Below, one piece after another: positions 16,883 to 24,586 of a DNA stretch of 64,000 nt. This DNA comes from Planctomycetota bacterium (GTDB taxonomy: Bacteria > Planctomycetota > Phycisphaerae > Tepidisphaerales > Tepidisphaeraceae): the NCBI GenBank assembly GCA_039182125.1, contig JBCDCH010000013.1, positions 1-64,000 on the forward strand, read 5' to 3'. The notes beneath the pieces were generated by a model that worked only from the letters and a program-made list of their open reading frames with translations, was not told where the DNA came from and did not search any database. The translations under genes were made by a program, and so were the position numbers. Each line of letters begins with the position of its first letter. Within the stretch, counting starts at the first letter, position 1.

Positions 16883-17752
16883 ATGCGTCAGCGTTTGTTC
16901 GATGACTCGATTCGTCGACACCTTCCCGATCGCGGGGCGGGGGTGCCGGACGCGGTGATCGAGGCCCACTTTCGGGAGATCGTGCGGACCCAGCGCGAGC
17001 GATCGATGTGGCCGGCGCTGCCATATTTCCTTGTCGGGATGGCGCAAGTCTGGGGCATCGTCTTGGGCTGGTTCTTGCTTCGCCCGATCATCGGAATCTA
17101 CCCCACATTTCTGTTGATCTTCCTTCTGGCGGTGGGCTGGATCTACTGGGGAGCGCAGCAGAACCGAGGGCTCGCGCAAAGATTGCAGGCTCGGTTGTCG
17201 TCTGCGGTGGGCCGACCGTCGGCGTGCAGTGTTTGCGATTACGACCTGCGGCAGATCACAAGCGAGCGCTGCCCGGAGTGCGGGTCACCGGTGTACATCC
17301 CGCCGGTCGGTGCGGTGGCGACCGACGCGCTGATGCTGGCCACGAAGCTATCGCGCACGAACTACTTCCACGTCAAGCTTGAGCCGTTCCATCCCACGGT
17401 CGCCGAGGGCATTCGTTCGCACATCGAGGGACGCAACGCCATCGACATCGACGGTGGCACACGCTTGGTGTTGTTTCTCCTGGCGATTGTTTCGGTGCCA
17501 ATTGTCTGCGGCTTACTGGTTTTTGCGCCGAGTTGGTCATCGGCCGTCGTGGCCGTGGCAACGCTCGTCGTGGTCATCGTGCTCCCGTGGACACATTCGC
17601 GCTGGCATCACCGACGCCTGCTACGGAAGTATCTCAACCGTGACACCCCCTTGCCCTGCTGGTTCTGCGGCGAGCACGAGGACGCCACGCCGTGCAGCAA
17701 GTGCGGAGCGCGGAACGTGACGCGGGACGAGGTGCCCAACTCCGCCGTGTAG
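16883..17752 (+). CDS. Membrane protein with two zinc ribbons
   Basis: A 289-residue protein with a cytosolic N-terminus, two membrane helices at about residues 45-65 and 70-88, a zinc ribbon CSVCDYDL ... CPECG at about 114-133, two more helices at about 190-210 and 215-235, and a C-terminal ribbon CWFCG ... CSKCG. The CxxCxYDLR form of the first ribbon is frequent in planctomycete membrane proteins of unknown role. ATG 16883 has CGGAG seven bases upstream and was preferred to a longer form. Its stop codon lies inside the left arm of the palindrome at 17744-17815. Confidence 0.65.
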   Translation: MRQRLFDDSIRRHLPDRGAGVPDAVIEAHFREIVRTQRERSMWPALPYFLVGMAQVWGIVLGWFLLRPIIGIYPTFLLIFLLAVGWIYWGAQQNRGLAQRLQARLSSAVGRPSACSVCDYDLRQITSERCPECGSPVYIPPVGAVATDALMLATKLSRTNYFHVKLEPFHPTVAEGIRSHIEGRNAIDIDGGTRLVLFLLAIVSVPIVCGLLVFAPSWSSAVVAVATLVVVIVLPWTHSRWHHRRLLRKYLNRDTPLPCWFCGEHEDATPCSKCGARNVTRDEVPNSAV

Positions 17753-17815
17753 CGGTGCGACGAAGTCGCCCAAGCCGCACGCCCCACGGGCGATTTCGTC
17801 GCACCGCTACACGGC
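17744..17815. terminator. Long palindrome shared by two convergent genes (family B, copy 1)
   Basis: A 28-bp inverted repeat with one mismatch: the left arm 17744-17771 begins GCCGTGTAGCGGTGCGACGA and pairs with 17788-17815, leaving a 16-base loop. Both flanking genes end inside it: the plus-strand gene at the TAG of the left arm and the minus-strand gene at the TAG of the right arm. It probably works as a bidirectional terminator or RNA 3'-end structure. A second copy is at 31444-31512. There is no T-run, so intrinsic termination is not certain. Confidence 0.75.
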
Positions 17816-18688
17816 AGCGCGTCGGCCCAGGGCGAGGCCTGTCAGTGCCGCGCCGGCTTCGACGATGATGCTCTGGGCGCGCATGAGCAGGGCGACCGCC
17901 GCCGCGAGTTCGGGGCTTACGACCGTGCTCAGGCCCAAGGCGTAGATGCCTTCGCGGACGCCGAGGCCGCCGGGGGCGAACAAGGCAAGGTAGCCGATGG
18001 TTTGGGCCAGCGCGGCCGTCGCGATGCAGCGGGGTAGTGCCTCGACGCCGACGTTGGTCAGGGCGTTGAGCATCAGCAGCGTGCTCAGTCCGTAGAAGAC
18101 CCATTGCGCGATCGCCGAGAGCGCGGGGGCGAAGTAATCCTTGAACCGCAGCGGCCGTTCGAGCGGCGGCTTCTTCGTGAGCCGAAGGCCCAGCGCGATG
18201 AGTTGGCCGAAGACCGCCGGGTGCAGCACGACGATCGCCGCGATGACGACGACGACCGCGACGATCTGTTGTTCCGGCAGAAGCCAGCCGCCAAAGAGCA
18301 GGCCGAACATCACCGCCAGTCCGTCGAGGATCAGATAGCACGAGAGCGCCACCGCAACGGGTACGCCGTGGCTACGCAGCAGCGTCGCGGCCGTCCCGAT
18401 CGCCCAGACCTTGCCGGGGACGTACTTGCCCAGGATCGGCACCCACACGCACTGCGCCGTCGCCCGCCAAGAGAGTTCGTGCCCGAGCCCGTGGAGCAGC
18501 GCGCGGTATGCGACAAGTTGTGCCAGGAATACACACGCCGCCGCGGCGGTGCTTGCCGGGACCCACCGCCAGTCCACGCTCGGCGGGTCGGCCAGCAGCG
18601 TCTTGATCGGACCGGCGAGCGCCCAGCCGACCAGCCCGAGCGTGAGCGCCAGCAGCAACCACTTCACGATGGGCCAGGCGGCTTTCAA
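17807..18688 (-). CDS. YbhN/LPG-synthase-type membrane protein (UPF0104 family)
   Basis: An integral membrane protein of about 293 residues with seven to eight helices and the family signature APGGLGVREG near residue 230, plus LGKYVPGKVW in the middle. The family (lysylphosphatidylglycerol synthase transmembrane region) is thought to flip lipids or glycolipids. The C-terminal synthase domain of MprF is absent. I place the start at a TTG (18688), where the first hydrophobic segment begins (KAAWPIVKWLLLAL), because upstream possibilities run into the divergent gene at 18853. The start is tentative. Its stop lies in the palindrome at 17744-17815. Confidence 0.75.
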   Translation of the reverse strand: MKAAWPIVKWLLLALTLGLVGWALAGPIKTLLADPPSVDWRWVPASTAAAACVFLAQLVAYRALLHGLGHELSWRATAQCVWVPILGKYVPGKVWAIGTAATLLRSHGVPVAVALSCYLILDGLAVMFGLLFGGWLLPEQQIVAVVVVIAAIVVLHPAVFGQLIALGLRLTKKPPLERPLRFKDYFAPALSAIAQWVFYGLSTLLMLNALTNVGVEALPRCIATAALAQTIGYLALFAPGGLGVREGIYALGLSTVVSPELAAAVALLMRAQSIIVEAGAALTGLALGRRAAV

Positions 18689-18852
18689 GACGCACAGCGT
18701 AGCCAACCGCGTTGCGGAGCAACGCAGCTGTGCGCTTTCGTGAGTGCAAAACACCAAACACGAAACACCAAGCACAAATCCGTTTAAGAACTGCAACTGT
18801 GACGCGTCTTCGTCGTCGTTAGGATTGAGACCGACCCAACCAAGGACGCCCC

Positions 18853-20967
18853 ATGAAACCGATCGCCACCGCATTGACCTTCGCCGCCGCTGCCGCTTTG
18901 TCGGCCGTGACGTTCGCCCAGAACGCCGAGCAGGCCGCCATCGCGGAAGCCGCCGCCGAGACCAACGTCGAGGTCCAGGCGGTGACGTTGTTCTCCTCGG
19001 GCGTGGGCATGTTCCGCCACGCCGGCACCGTTGACGGCGACGCCGAAGCGACGCTGCGTTTTCGCTCCGAGCAGATCAACGACATTCTCAAGTCGCTCGT
19101 GCTTCAGGATCTCGACGGCGGCAGCATCGGCACCGTCTCCTACCCGTCGCGCGATCCGCTAAGCAAGACGCTCGCGTCGTTTCAGGTGGACCTCTCCGGC
19201 AGCCCGGACATGTCCGACCTGCTCGAGCAGCTGCGCGGGGCACAGGTCGTCGTGCTGGTGGGCGATCGCACCGCCGAGGGAACCATCATCGGCATCGAGA
19301 CCAAGGACAAACCCGTCGAGGGCGGGGAGTCGGTTGAGGTCGACGTGCTGAATCTCTTCACGGGGACCGGGCTGATGGCCGTTCCGCTCGATCAGGTACG
19401 CGGGATCGAACTGAGCGACGCGAAGCTCCAGGAAGAACTCGGCCGCGCGCTGGCCGCACTGGCCGGTGCGCGTGACACGAACAAGAAGCCGGTGACGATC
19501 TCATTCACCGGCGACGGCGAGCGGCGCGTGCAGTTCGGGTACGTCGTCGAGACGCCGGTATGGAAGACGAGCTACCGCCTGGTCATGGGTCAGGACAAGG
19601 ACGCGGATCTGCAGGGCTGGGCGATCGTGGAGAACCAGACCGACTTTGATTGGGAGAACGTGCAGCTGTCGCTGGTGAGCGGTCGGCCGATCTCGTTCGT
19701 GCAGGATTTGTACGAGCCGTTGTACGTGCCGCGTCCGGTGGTGGTGCCGGAGTTGTACGCGTCTCTGCGGCCCCAGCGATACGAGGGTGGGCTGGCGGTG
19801 GGCAACGCGGTCGCCGGCGATGGGAGTCGGCTGTTGCTGTCGCAGCGTGAGGCGAACGAAGCACTCGGACGCCAACTCGCTCGGAGACGCGGAGAGCTTG
19901 CCGAGGACCTGGGCGTGCCGCAAGCCGCCGAGGCCGAGGCATACTTCGGTGGCGGCTTCAACCCAACTCAAGGCGTCGCGACGATCGCCTCCGGCTCCGA
20001 CATCGGTGAGCTCTTCCAGTACACCGTCGGCAGCGTCAGCCTCGCGCGCCAGTCCAGCGCGATGATCCCCGTCGTGACCGACCCGGTCGAGGCCGAGGCG
20101 GTGAGCATTTACAACAGCACCGTCATGCCGCGCCATCCGCTCAACGGCGCGTGGCTGACCAACACGACCGACAAGCACCTGCTCGCCGGGCCGATGACCG
20201 TCTACACCGGCAGCGGCGCGTACCAGGGCGACGCGCAGGTCGACAATCTCCCGCCCGGTCAGTCGCGTCTGATCTCCTACGGCATCGACCTCAACGTCGT
20301 CGCCGATGTCGAGCAGTCGTCCAACCGCGACACGCTGCTTTCGGCGAAGATCGACGACGGCGTCCTCATCGTCGAGCGGCTCGGCCAGAGCAAGTGGACC
20401 TACACGTTCGACAACAAGACCGACGACGAGAAGCTCATCGTTGTCGAGCATCCGCGGAACAAGCCGTGGGAGTTGCACGAGACGGCCGAACCGTTCGAGA
20501 CGACCGAGCAGCAGTACCGCTTCCGCGTCGACATCGCCGGCGACGGCACGACCGAGTTCGACGTCACGCAACGCCGCACCTACGACCAGCGCTTCGCCAT
20601 CCTCGACATGGACCCGCGGCAGATTCTCGTTTACGCCAACACCGGCACGATCGACGACAACGTCCGCGAAGCGCTCAAGAAGATCGCCGAACGCAAACGC
20701 GAAGTCGTCGCCGTCGAGCGTGACATCGCCGAGGCCGAACAACAGATTCGTGACATCACCCAGGAGCAGGACCGCATCCGTCAAAACATGCGGACCGTCG
20801 ACCGCAACAGCGCCTACCACCAGCGTCTGATGGACAAGCTCAACGATCAGGAGACGCAGATCGAAGAACTGCAAACGCGCCGCGCCGAGTTGGCCGAGAA
20901 GCTCGAAACCATGCGGGCCGCGCTAAGCGAGGAGTTCGGCAAGTTCAGCGTCGGGGCGAAGAAGTAA
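18853..20967 (+). CDS. Secreted DUF4139 domain protein
   Basis: A 704-residue exported protein with signal peptide (TALTFAAAAALSAVTFA then QN). The N-terminal part has the DUF4140-like start (VEVQAVTLFSSGVGMFRHAG). The middle is DUF4139: VWKTSYRLVM, GWAIVENQTDFDWENVQLSLVSGRP and later beta-rich repeats. Residues about 605-700 form a long coiled coil. The domain pair is widespread in bacteria but has no established function. AAGGA lies six bases before ATG 18853. The gene is monocistronic and converges on phoU with six bases between stops. Confidence 0.8.
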   Translation: MKPIATALTFAAAAALSAVTFAQNAEQAAIAEAAAETNVEVQAVTLFSSGVGMFRHAGTVDGDAEATLRFRSEQINDILKSLVLQDLDGGSIGTVSYPSRDPLSKTLASFQVDLSGSPDMSDLLEQLRGAQVVVLVGDRTAEGTIIGIETKDKPVEGGESVEVDVLNLFTGTGLMAVPLDQVRGIELSDAKLQEELGRALAALAGARDTNKKPVTISFTGDGERRVQFGYVVETPVWKTSYRLVMGQDKDADLQGWAIVENQTDFDWENVQLSLVSGRPISFVQDLYEPLYVPRPVVVPELYASLRPQRYEGGLAVGNAVAGDGSRLLLSQREANEALGRQLARRRGELAEDLGVPQAAEAEAYFGGGFNPTQGVATIASGSDIGELFQYTVGSVSLARQSSAMIPVVTDPVEAEAVSIYNSTVMPRHPLNGAWLTNTTDKHLLAGPMTVYTGSGAYQGDAQVDNLPPGQSRLISYGIDLNVVADVEQSSNRDTLLSAKIDDGVLIVERLGQSKWTYTFDNKTDDEKLIVVEHPRNKPWELHETAEPFETTEQQYRFRVDIAGDGTTEFDVTQRRTYDQRFAILDMDPRQILVYANTGTIDDNVREALKKIAERKREVVAVERDIAEAEQQIRDITQEQDRIRQNMRTVDRNSAYHQRLMDKLNDQETQIEELQTRRAELAEKLETMRAALSEEFGKFSVGAKK

Positions 20968-20973
20968 GCACGA

Positions 20974-21642
20974 TCAGCACGCGTCGTTTTGCTCGCCCGC
21001 ATGACGGACGTCGTCGCCGCGGACCATGTAGATCACGTCTTCGGCGATGTTCGTTGCGTGATCGCCGATACGTTCGAGATTTCGGCTCACCAGCACCAGC
21101 GACATCGAAGAGCTGGCCGTGGACGGGTCGGCCATGATCTGACGGAGCAGCTCGCGGAAAATTCCGTCGCGTCGTTCGTTGATCGTCTCGTCCGATGCGA
21201 CCACGCGTTGGGCCAGCGCGACGTCCCGACTGATCAACGCTTCGAGCGCGTCGGTGACGGCCTGCTTGACCAAGTCGAAGAGGTCACGCATCTCGGCGGG
21301 CGGGCGAACGTCCTGCTCGAAGATGAACGGGACGGCCTGGCAGATGTTCACCGTGCAATCGCCGACGCGTTCGAGATTGCTTGCCGCCCGGCTCAGCGCG
21401 AACGTGAGCCGCACGTCCGACGCGACTGGCTGTTGCTTGATGATCGTCAGAACAGCCTCGTGGTCGACGCAGGACTGAAGTCGGTCCATGTCTTCTTCGG
21501 CCGCGAAGACGGTCGCTCGCTTTCCTTCGTCCCGATCCAGCAACGCGTCACGGGCGTTGCCGATCATCCGCTCGGCCAGCCCGCCCATCTTGAGCAGGCA
21601 GGTGAGCAGGCCCGCGAGTTGGTCATCGAGTGCATCGCGCAT
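20974..21642 (-). CDS. phoU: Phosphate signalling complex protein PhoU
   Basis: A 222-residue all-alpha protein with two PhoU repeats. Each contains the metal-cluster motif: SNLERVGDCTVNI in the first half and RNLERIGDHATNIAEDV in the second. It links the Pst transporter to the PhoR sensor kinase and represses the phosphate starvation response when phosphate is plentiful. ATG 21642 was chosen as the start of the first conserved helix; the open frame continues upstream into the intergenic region and pstB without coding character. It is the last gene of the pst operon. Confidence 0.93.
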   Translation of the reverse strand: MRDALDDQLAGLLTCLLKMGGLAERMIGNARDALLDRDEGKRATVFAAEEDMDRLQSCVDHEAVLTIIKQQPVASDVRLTFALSRAASNLERVGDCTVNICQAVPFIFEQDVRPPAEMRDLFDLVKQAVTDALEALISRDVALAQRVVASDETINERRDGIFRELLRQIMADPSTASSSMSLVLVSRNLERIGDHATNIAEDVIYMVRGDDVRHAGEQNDAC

Positions 21643-21697
21643 GGGGCGCCTTCGAATCGCGAAGCGATCCGGGGTCAAAGCCGGACGGCCAGACGGA

Positions 21698-22600
21698 TCA
21701 GCCGAACCGGCCGGTGACGTACGCCTCGGTTTCGGCGAGGGCCGGGGTTTGGAAGAGCGTCGAGGTCGGCCCATATTCGACGAGCCGGCCAAGGTACATG
21801 AACGCCGTGTAGTCGCTGGTGCGGGTCGCCTGTTGCATGTTGTGGGTGACGATCAGCACGGTGTAGGTGCCGCGGAGTTCGGCGATGAGGTCTTCGATCT
21901 TGCCGGTGGCGATGGGGTCGAGCGCGCTGCACGGTTCGTCCATGAGCAACACCTCCGGCTCGGCGGCGATGGCGCGGGCGATGCACAGGCGTTGCTGCTG
22001 ACCACCGGAAAGGCCAAGCGCCGATTCCTTGAGCCGGTCCTTCACCTCGTCCCAAAGCGCTGCCCCGCGTAGCGCCTTTTCACAGGTTTCCTCCAGCACG
22101 CCCTTGCGACGCTCGCCGTCGACACGCAGGCTGAACACGACATTCTCGAAAATGCTCATCGGGAATGGGTTGGACTTCTGGAAGACCATGCCCATGCGTT
22201 TGCGAAGCTCGATGACATCGACGCTGCGTGAGTAGATGGAGTCGCCGTTGATCGTCATGTCGCCCTCGATGCGAACCGAGTCGATCAGATCGTTCATGCG
22301 GTTGACGCAGCGGAGCAGGGTCGACTTGCCGCAGCCCGACGGGCCGATCAGCGCGGTGACCTTGCCGTGCGGGATCGACATGTTGATGTCCCACAGCGCC
22401 TGCTTGGTGCCGTAGAACAGGTTGAAGTCCTTCACGTCGACGACGGGCGTTTCCGTGGCGAGTTCGGGGTGGATGTGCGCGGGGAAGTTGCCGCCGGCGT
22501 CGACGGCCGCCTGCAATTGCCCGGCCTGCTTTTGCGGCGGACGCAACTGCACGTCGTCGCCGGTGGAGCCGTCGGTCGTTGTTTGCGTGTCGGTCAGCAT
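21698..22600 (-). CDS. pstB: Phosphate ABC transporter ATP-binding protein
   Basis: A 300-residue ATPase. Walker [10 protein letters not shown] is at about residues 86-94, the Q-loop is in [13 protein letters not shown], the ABC signature LSGGQQQRL is at about 199-207, Walker B is [12 protein letters not shown], and the H-loop is VTHNMQQA. It powers phosphate import through PstCA. The N-terminus carries about 50 extra, non-conserved residues compared with the roughly 250-residue enterobacterial protein. It lies 22 bases after pstA and 55 bases before phoU. Confidence 0.95.
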   Translation of the reverse strand: MLTDTQTTTDGSTGDDVQLRPPQKQAGQLQAAVDAGGNFPAHIHPELATETPVVDVKDFNLFYGTKQALWDINMSIPHGKVTALIGPSGCGKSTLLRCVNRMNDLIDSVRIEGDMTINGDSIYSRSVDVIELRKRMGMVFQKSNPFPMSIFENVVFSLRVDGERRKGVLEETCEKALRGAALWDEVKDRLKESALGLSGGQQQRLCIARAIAAEPEVLLMDEPCSALDPIATGKIEDLIAELRGTYTVLIVTHNMQQATRTSDYTAFMYLGRLVEYGPTSTLFQTPALAETEAYVTGRFG

Positions 22601-22622
22601 GACTTGGTCCGGAAAAAGTGAA

Positions 22623-24581
22623 TCAGAACGCCCCGCCGGCGAAGGCTCGGCGGAGTCGTGAGCGGATAAAGATCGCCGTGATGTTCAGGAACACGACGAT
22701 GGCGATGAGCACGAGCACGGTCGTGAACAGCAGCGGGCGGGCGGCCTCGGAGTCGGGTGACTGGAAGCCCAGGTCGAAGACGTGAAAGCCCAGGTGCATG
22801 AACGAACGGTTGGTGCCGAAGTACGGGAAGTCCGCCGCGACGGGCAGCTCCGGCGCGAGCTTGACCGCGCCCACGAGCATGAGCGGCGCGACCTCACCGG
22901 TGCCCCGGGCTATGGCAAGGATCATCCCGGTCATGATGCCCGGCAGCGCGCGGGGCAGCACGATGCGTCGGATAGTCTGCCACTTGGAAGCGCCACAGGC
23001 GTAGGAGCCTTCGCGCATCGAGTTGGGCACGGCCGCGAGGGCTTCCTCGGTCGAGACGATGATCACCGGCAGGGTCAGCAGCGCGAGGGTGAGCGACGCC
23101 CAGATCATCGCCGACTTGCCGACGGTCGGGTCGGGGAGCTTGGCGCGGTGGAAGCCGTCGAAGAACGGGATGGTCGCCAAGAGCCAGCCGAGGGTGACGA
23201 CCGCGCCCGCCCAGAGGAAGAAGGTCGCGAAGCCGAGCGCGCGGGTCTGCCATTCGCCGCCGACCTTGTCGGACTTGCCCATGCGTCCGCCGAGGATGCC
23301 GACGACGACCGCCGCGGCGACGAGGAGGATCGCCACGCCGATACCCGCCCACCAACCGCCGGCGCTCGCGTGACCGAAGCCGGCGTGCTCGGGGCCGCCG
23401 TCGATCCACTTGCCGACGGTGTAGCAGAAAAACCCGAGCCCGAAGACGCCGTAGACGATGCTCGGCACGCCGGCGAGGTTGTTCACACAGATGCGGATGA
23501 CACTGACGATCAGGCCCTGCCTGGCGTACTCGCGGAGGTAGATCGCCGCGATGACGCCGATGGGCAGCACCACGAGGATCATGATGAACGTGAGCATCAC
23601 GGTGCCGACGATGGCCGGCCAGATCCCGCCCTCGCTGTTGGCTTCGCGGGGCACGTCGGTGAGGTACTCCCACCACCGGCCGAAGTAGATGCCGACCTTG
23701 TCGAGCGTGCCCAACTGGTTGGCAGGGAAGGCTCGCACGACGCGGTGGAGCATCATCGGCTCGTCGGGATAGAGCGGATCGTTCGGGACGATCACGCCGG
23801 CTTCGGTCCGCATCTCCATGCGGAACTTGGCCAGTTCGTCCTCGAGTTCGCGGCGCTCGGCGTTGAGTTCGGTGAACCGCGCGGCCATCTCTTCGAGCGC
23901 CGGCTGTGCGTCGGCGACGGCCTGGCGATACTCGGTCGAGCCCTCGCCGTGTTCGAGCTCGACGCTCCTGAGTTTGAGGCGAACGACTTCTTCCTCGTCG
24001 GCGAGCCCGCCGATCTCGTATTCTTCGAGTTCCTTGAGTTTCGCGAAAATCGCGCGGGCCTGGGGGTAAAGCTCCTGGAACTTCGCCCAGGCTTCGGCCC
24101 GGCCCTCGGTGCGGACGCCGTCGTGGATGATCGCGTCGAGGTAGCCGATCGCGATGCCGTTCTCGAGCCGCTCGACGGTCAGCGCCCATTCGGGTTCGTT
24201 GGTCTCGGCGATGGCGTCTTCGCGGACGTACTTGAACCGCTCGCCGGTGACGTCGAAGTTGCCGACGCGGTAGAGGATTTCCTGCCCGGTGCCGTCGGCC
24301 TTGTCGACCGCGCGTGACGGGATGCCCAGCAGCGTGTCGCCGTCGGTCGTGGAGACCTGCACGACCGGCTGGGGCCAGAACGTGCCCAGACCCTGCAGCA
24401 GCACAAACCCGAGCAGCGTCACGGTCATCAGCAGCGCGACCGCGACACACCCGCCGGTGAGCCAGACCATCGGCTGACCACGCGAGACGAGCGAAGTACG
24501 CCGCTTGCGGCGTTGGGGCGCGACGTCGGCGGTGGCCGGGTCGGCGTAGTCGATGTCGTTTGGCTCGTTGGGTTCGGACAT
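22623..24581 (-). CDS. pstA: Phosphate ABC transporter permease PstA, enlarged form
   Basis: A 652-residue permease, about twice the usual length of roughly 280. After an N-terminal membrane helix (about 33-58) comes a large extracytoplasmic insert to about residue 310 with beta segments and a charged coiled-coil stretch (about 175-260). The permease core follows, with six helices and the cytoplasmic EAA loop [21 protein letters not shown] smaller extra segment sits in the loop before the EAA region, where [17 protein letters not shown] sequence appears. It pairs with PstC, whose stop is five bases upstream of this start. Enlarged PstA/PstC pairs are known in some other bacteria such as pseudomonads. 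Confidence 0.92.
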   Translation of the reverse strand: MSEPNEPNDIDYADPATADVAPQRRKRRTSLVSRGQPMVWLTGGCVAVALLMTVTLLGFVLLQGLGTFWPQPVVQVSTTDGDTLLGIPSRAVDKADGTGQEILYRVGNFDVTGERFKYVREDAIAETNEPEWALTVERLENGIAIGYLDAIIHDGVRTEGRAEAWAKFQELYPQARAIFAKLKELEEYEIGGLADEEEVVRLKLRSVELEHGEGSTEYRQAVADAQPALEEMAARFTELNAERRELEDELAKFRMEMRTEAGVIVPNDPLYPDEPMMLHRVVRAFPANQLGTLDKVGIYFGRWWEYLTDVPREANSEGGIWPAIVGTVMLTFIMILVVLPIGVIAAIYLREYARQGLIVSVIRICVNNLAGVPSIVYGVFGLGFFCYTVGKWIDGGPEHAGFGHASAGGWWAGIGVAILLVAAAVVVGILGGRMGKSDKVGGEWQTRALGFATFFLWAGAVVTLGWLLATIPFFDGFHRAKLPDPTVGKSAMIWASLTLALLTLPVIIVSTEEALAAVPNSMREGSYACGASKWQTIRRIVLPRALPGIMTGMILAIARGTGEVAPLMLVGAVKLAPELPVAADFPYFGTNRSFMHLGFHVFDLGFQSPDSEAARPLLFTTVLVLIAIVVFLNITAIFIRSRLRRAFAGGAF

Positions 24582-24586
24582 CGTCT

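Noticed and set aside
18748-18775. A-rich CA-type tandem stretch (AACACCAAACACGAAACACC) before the DUF4139 gene
   Set aside because: Short and imperfect; no second copy was found and no function is suggested.
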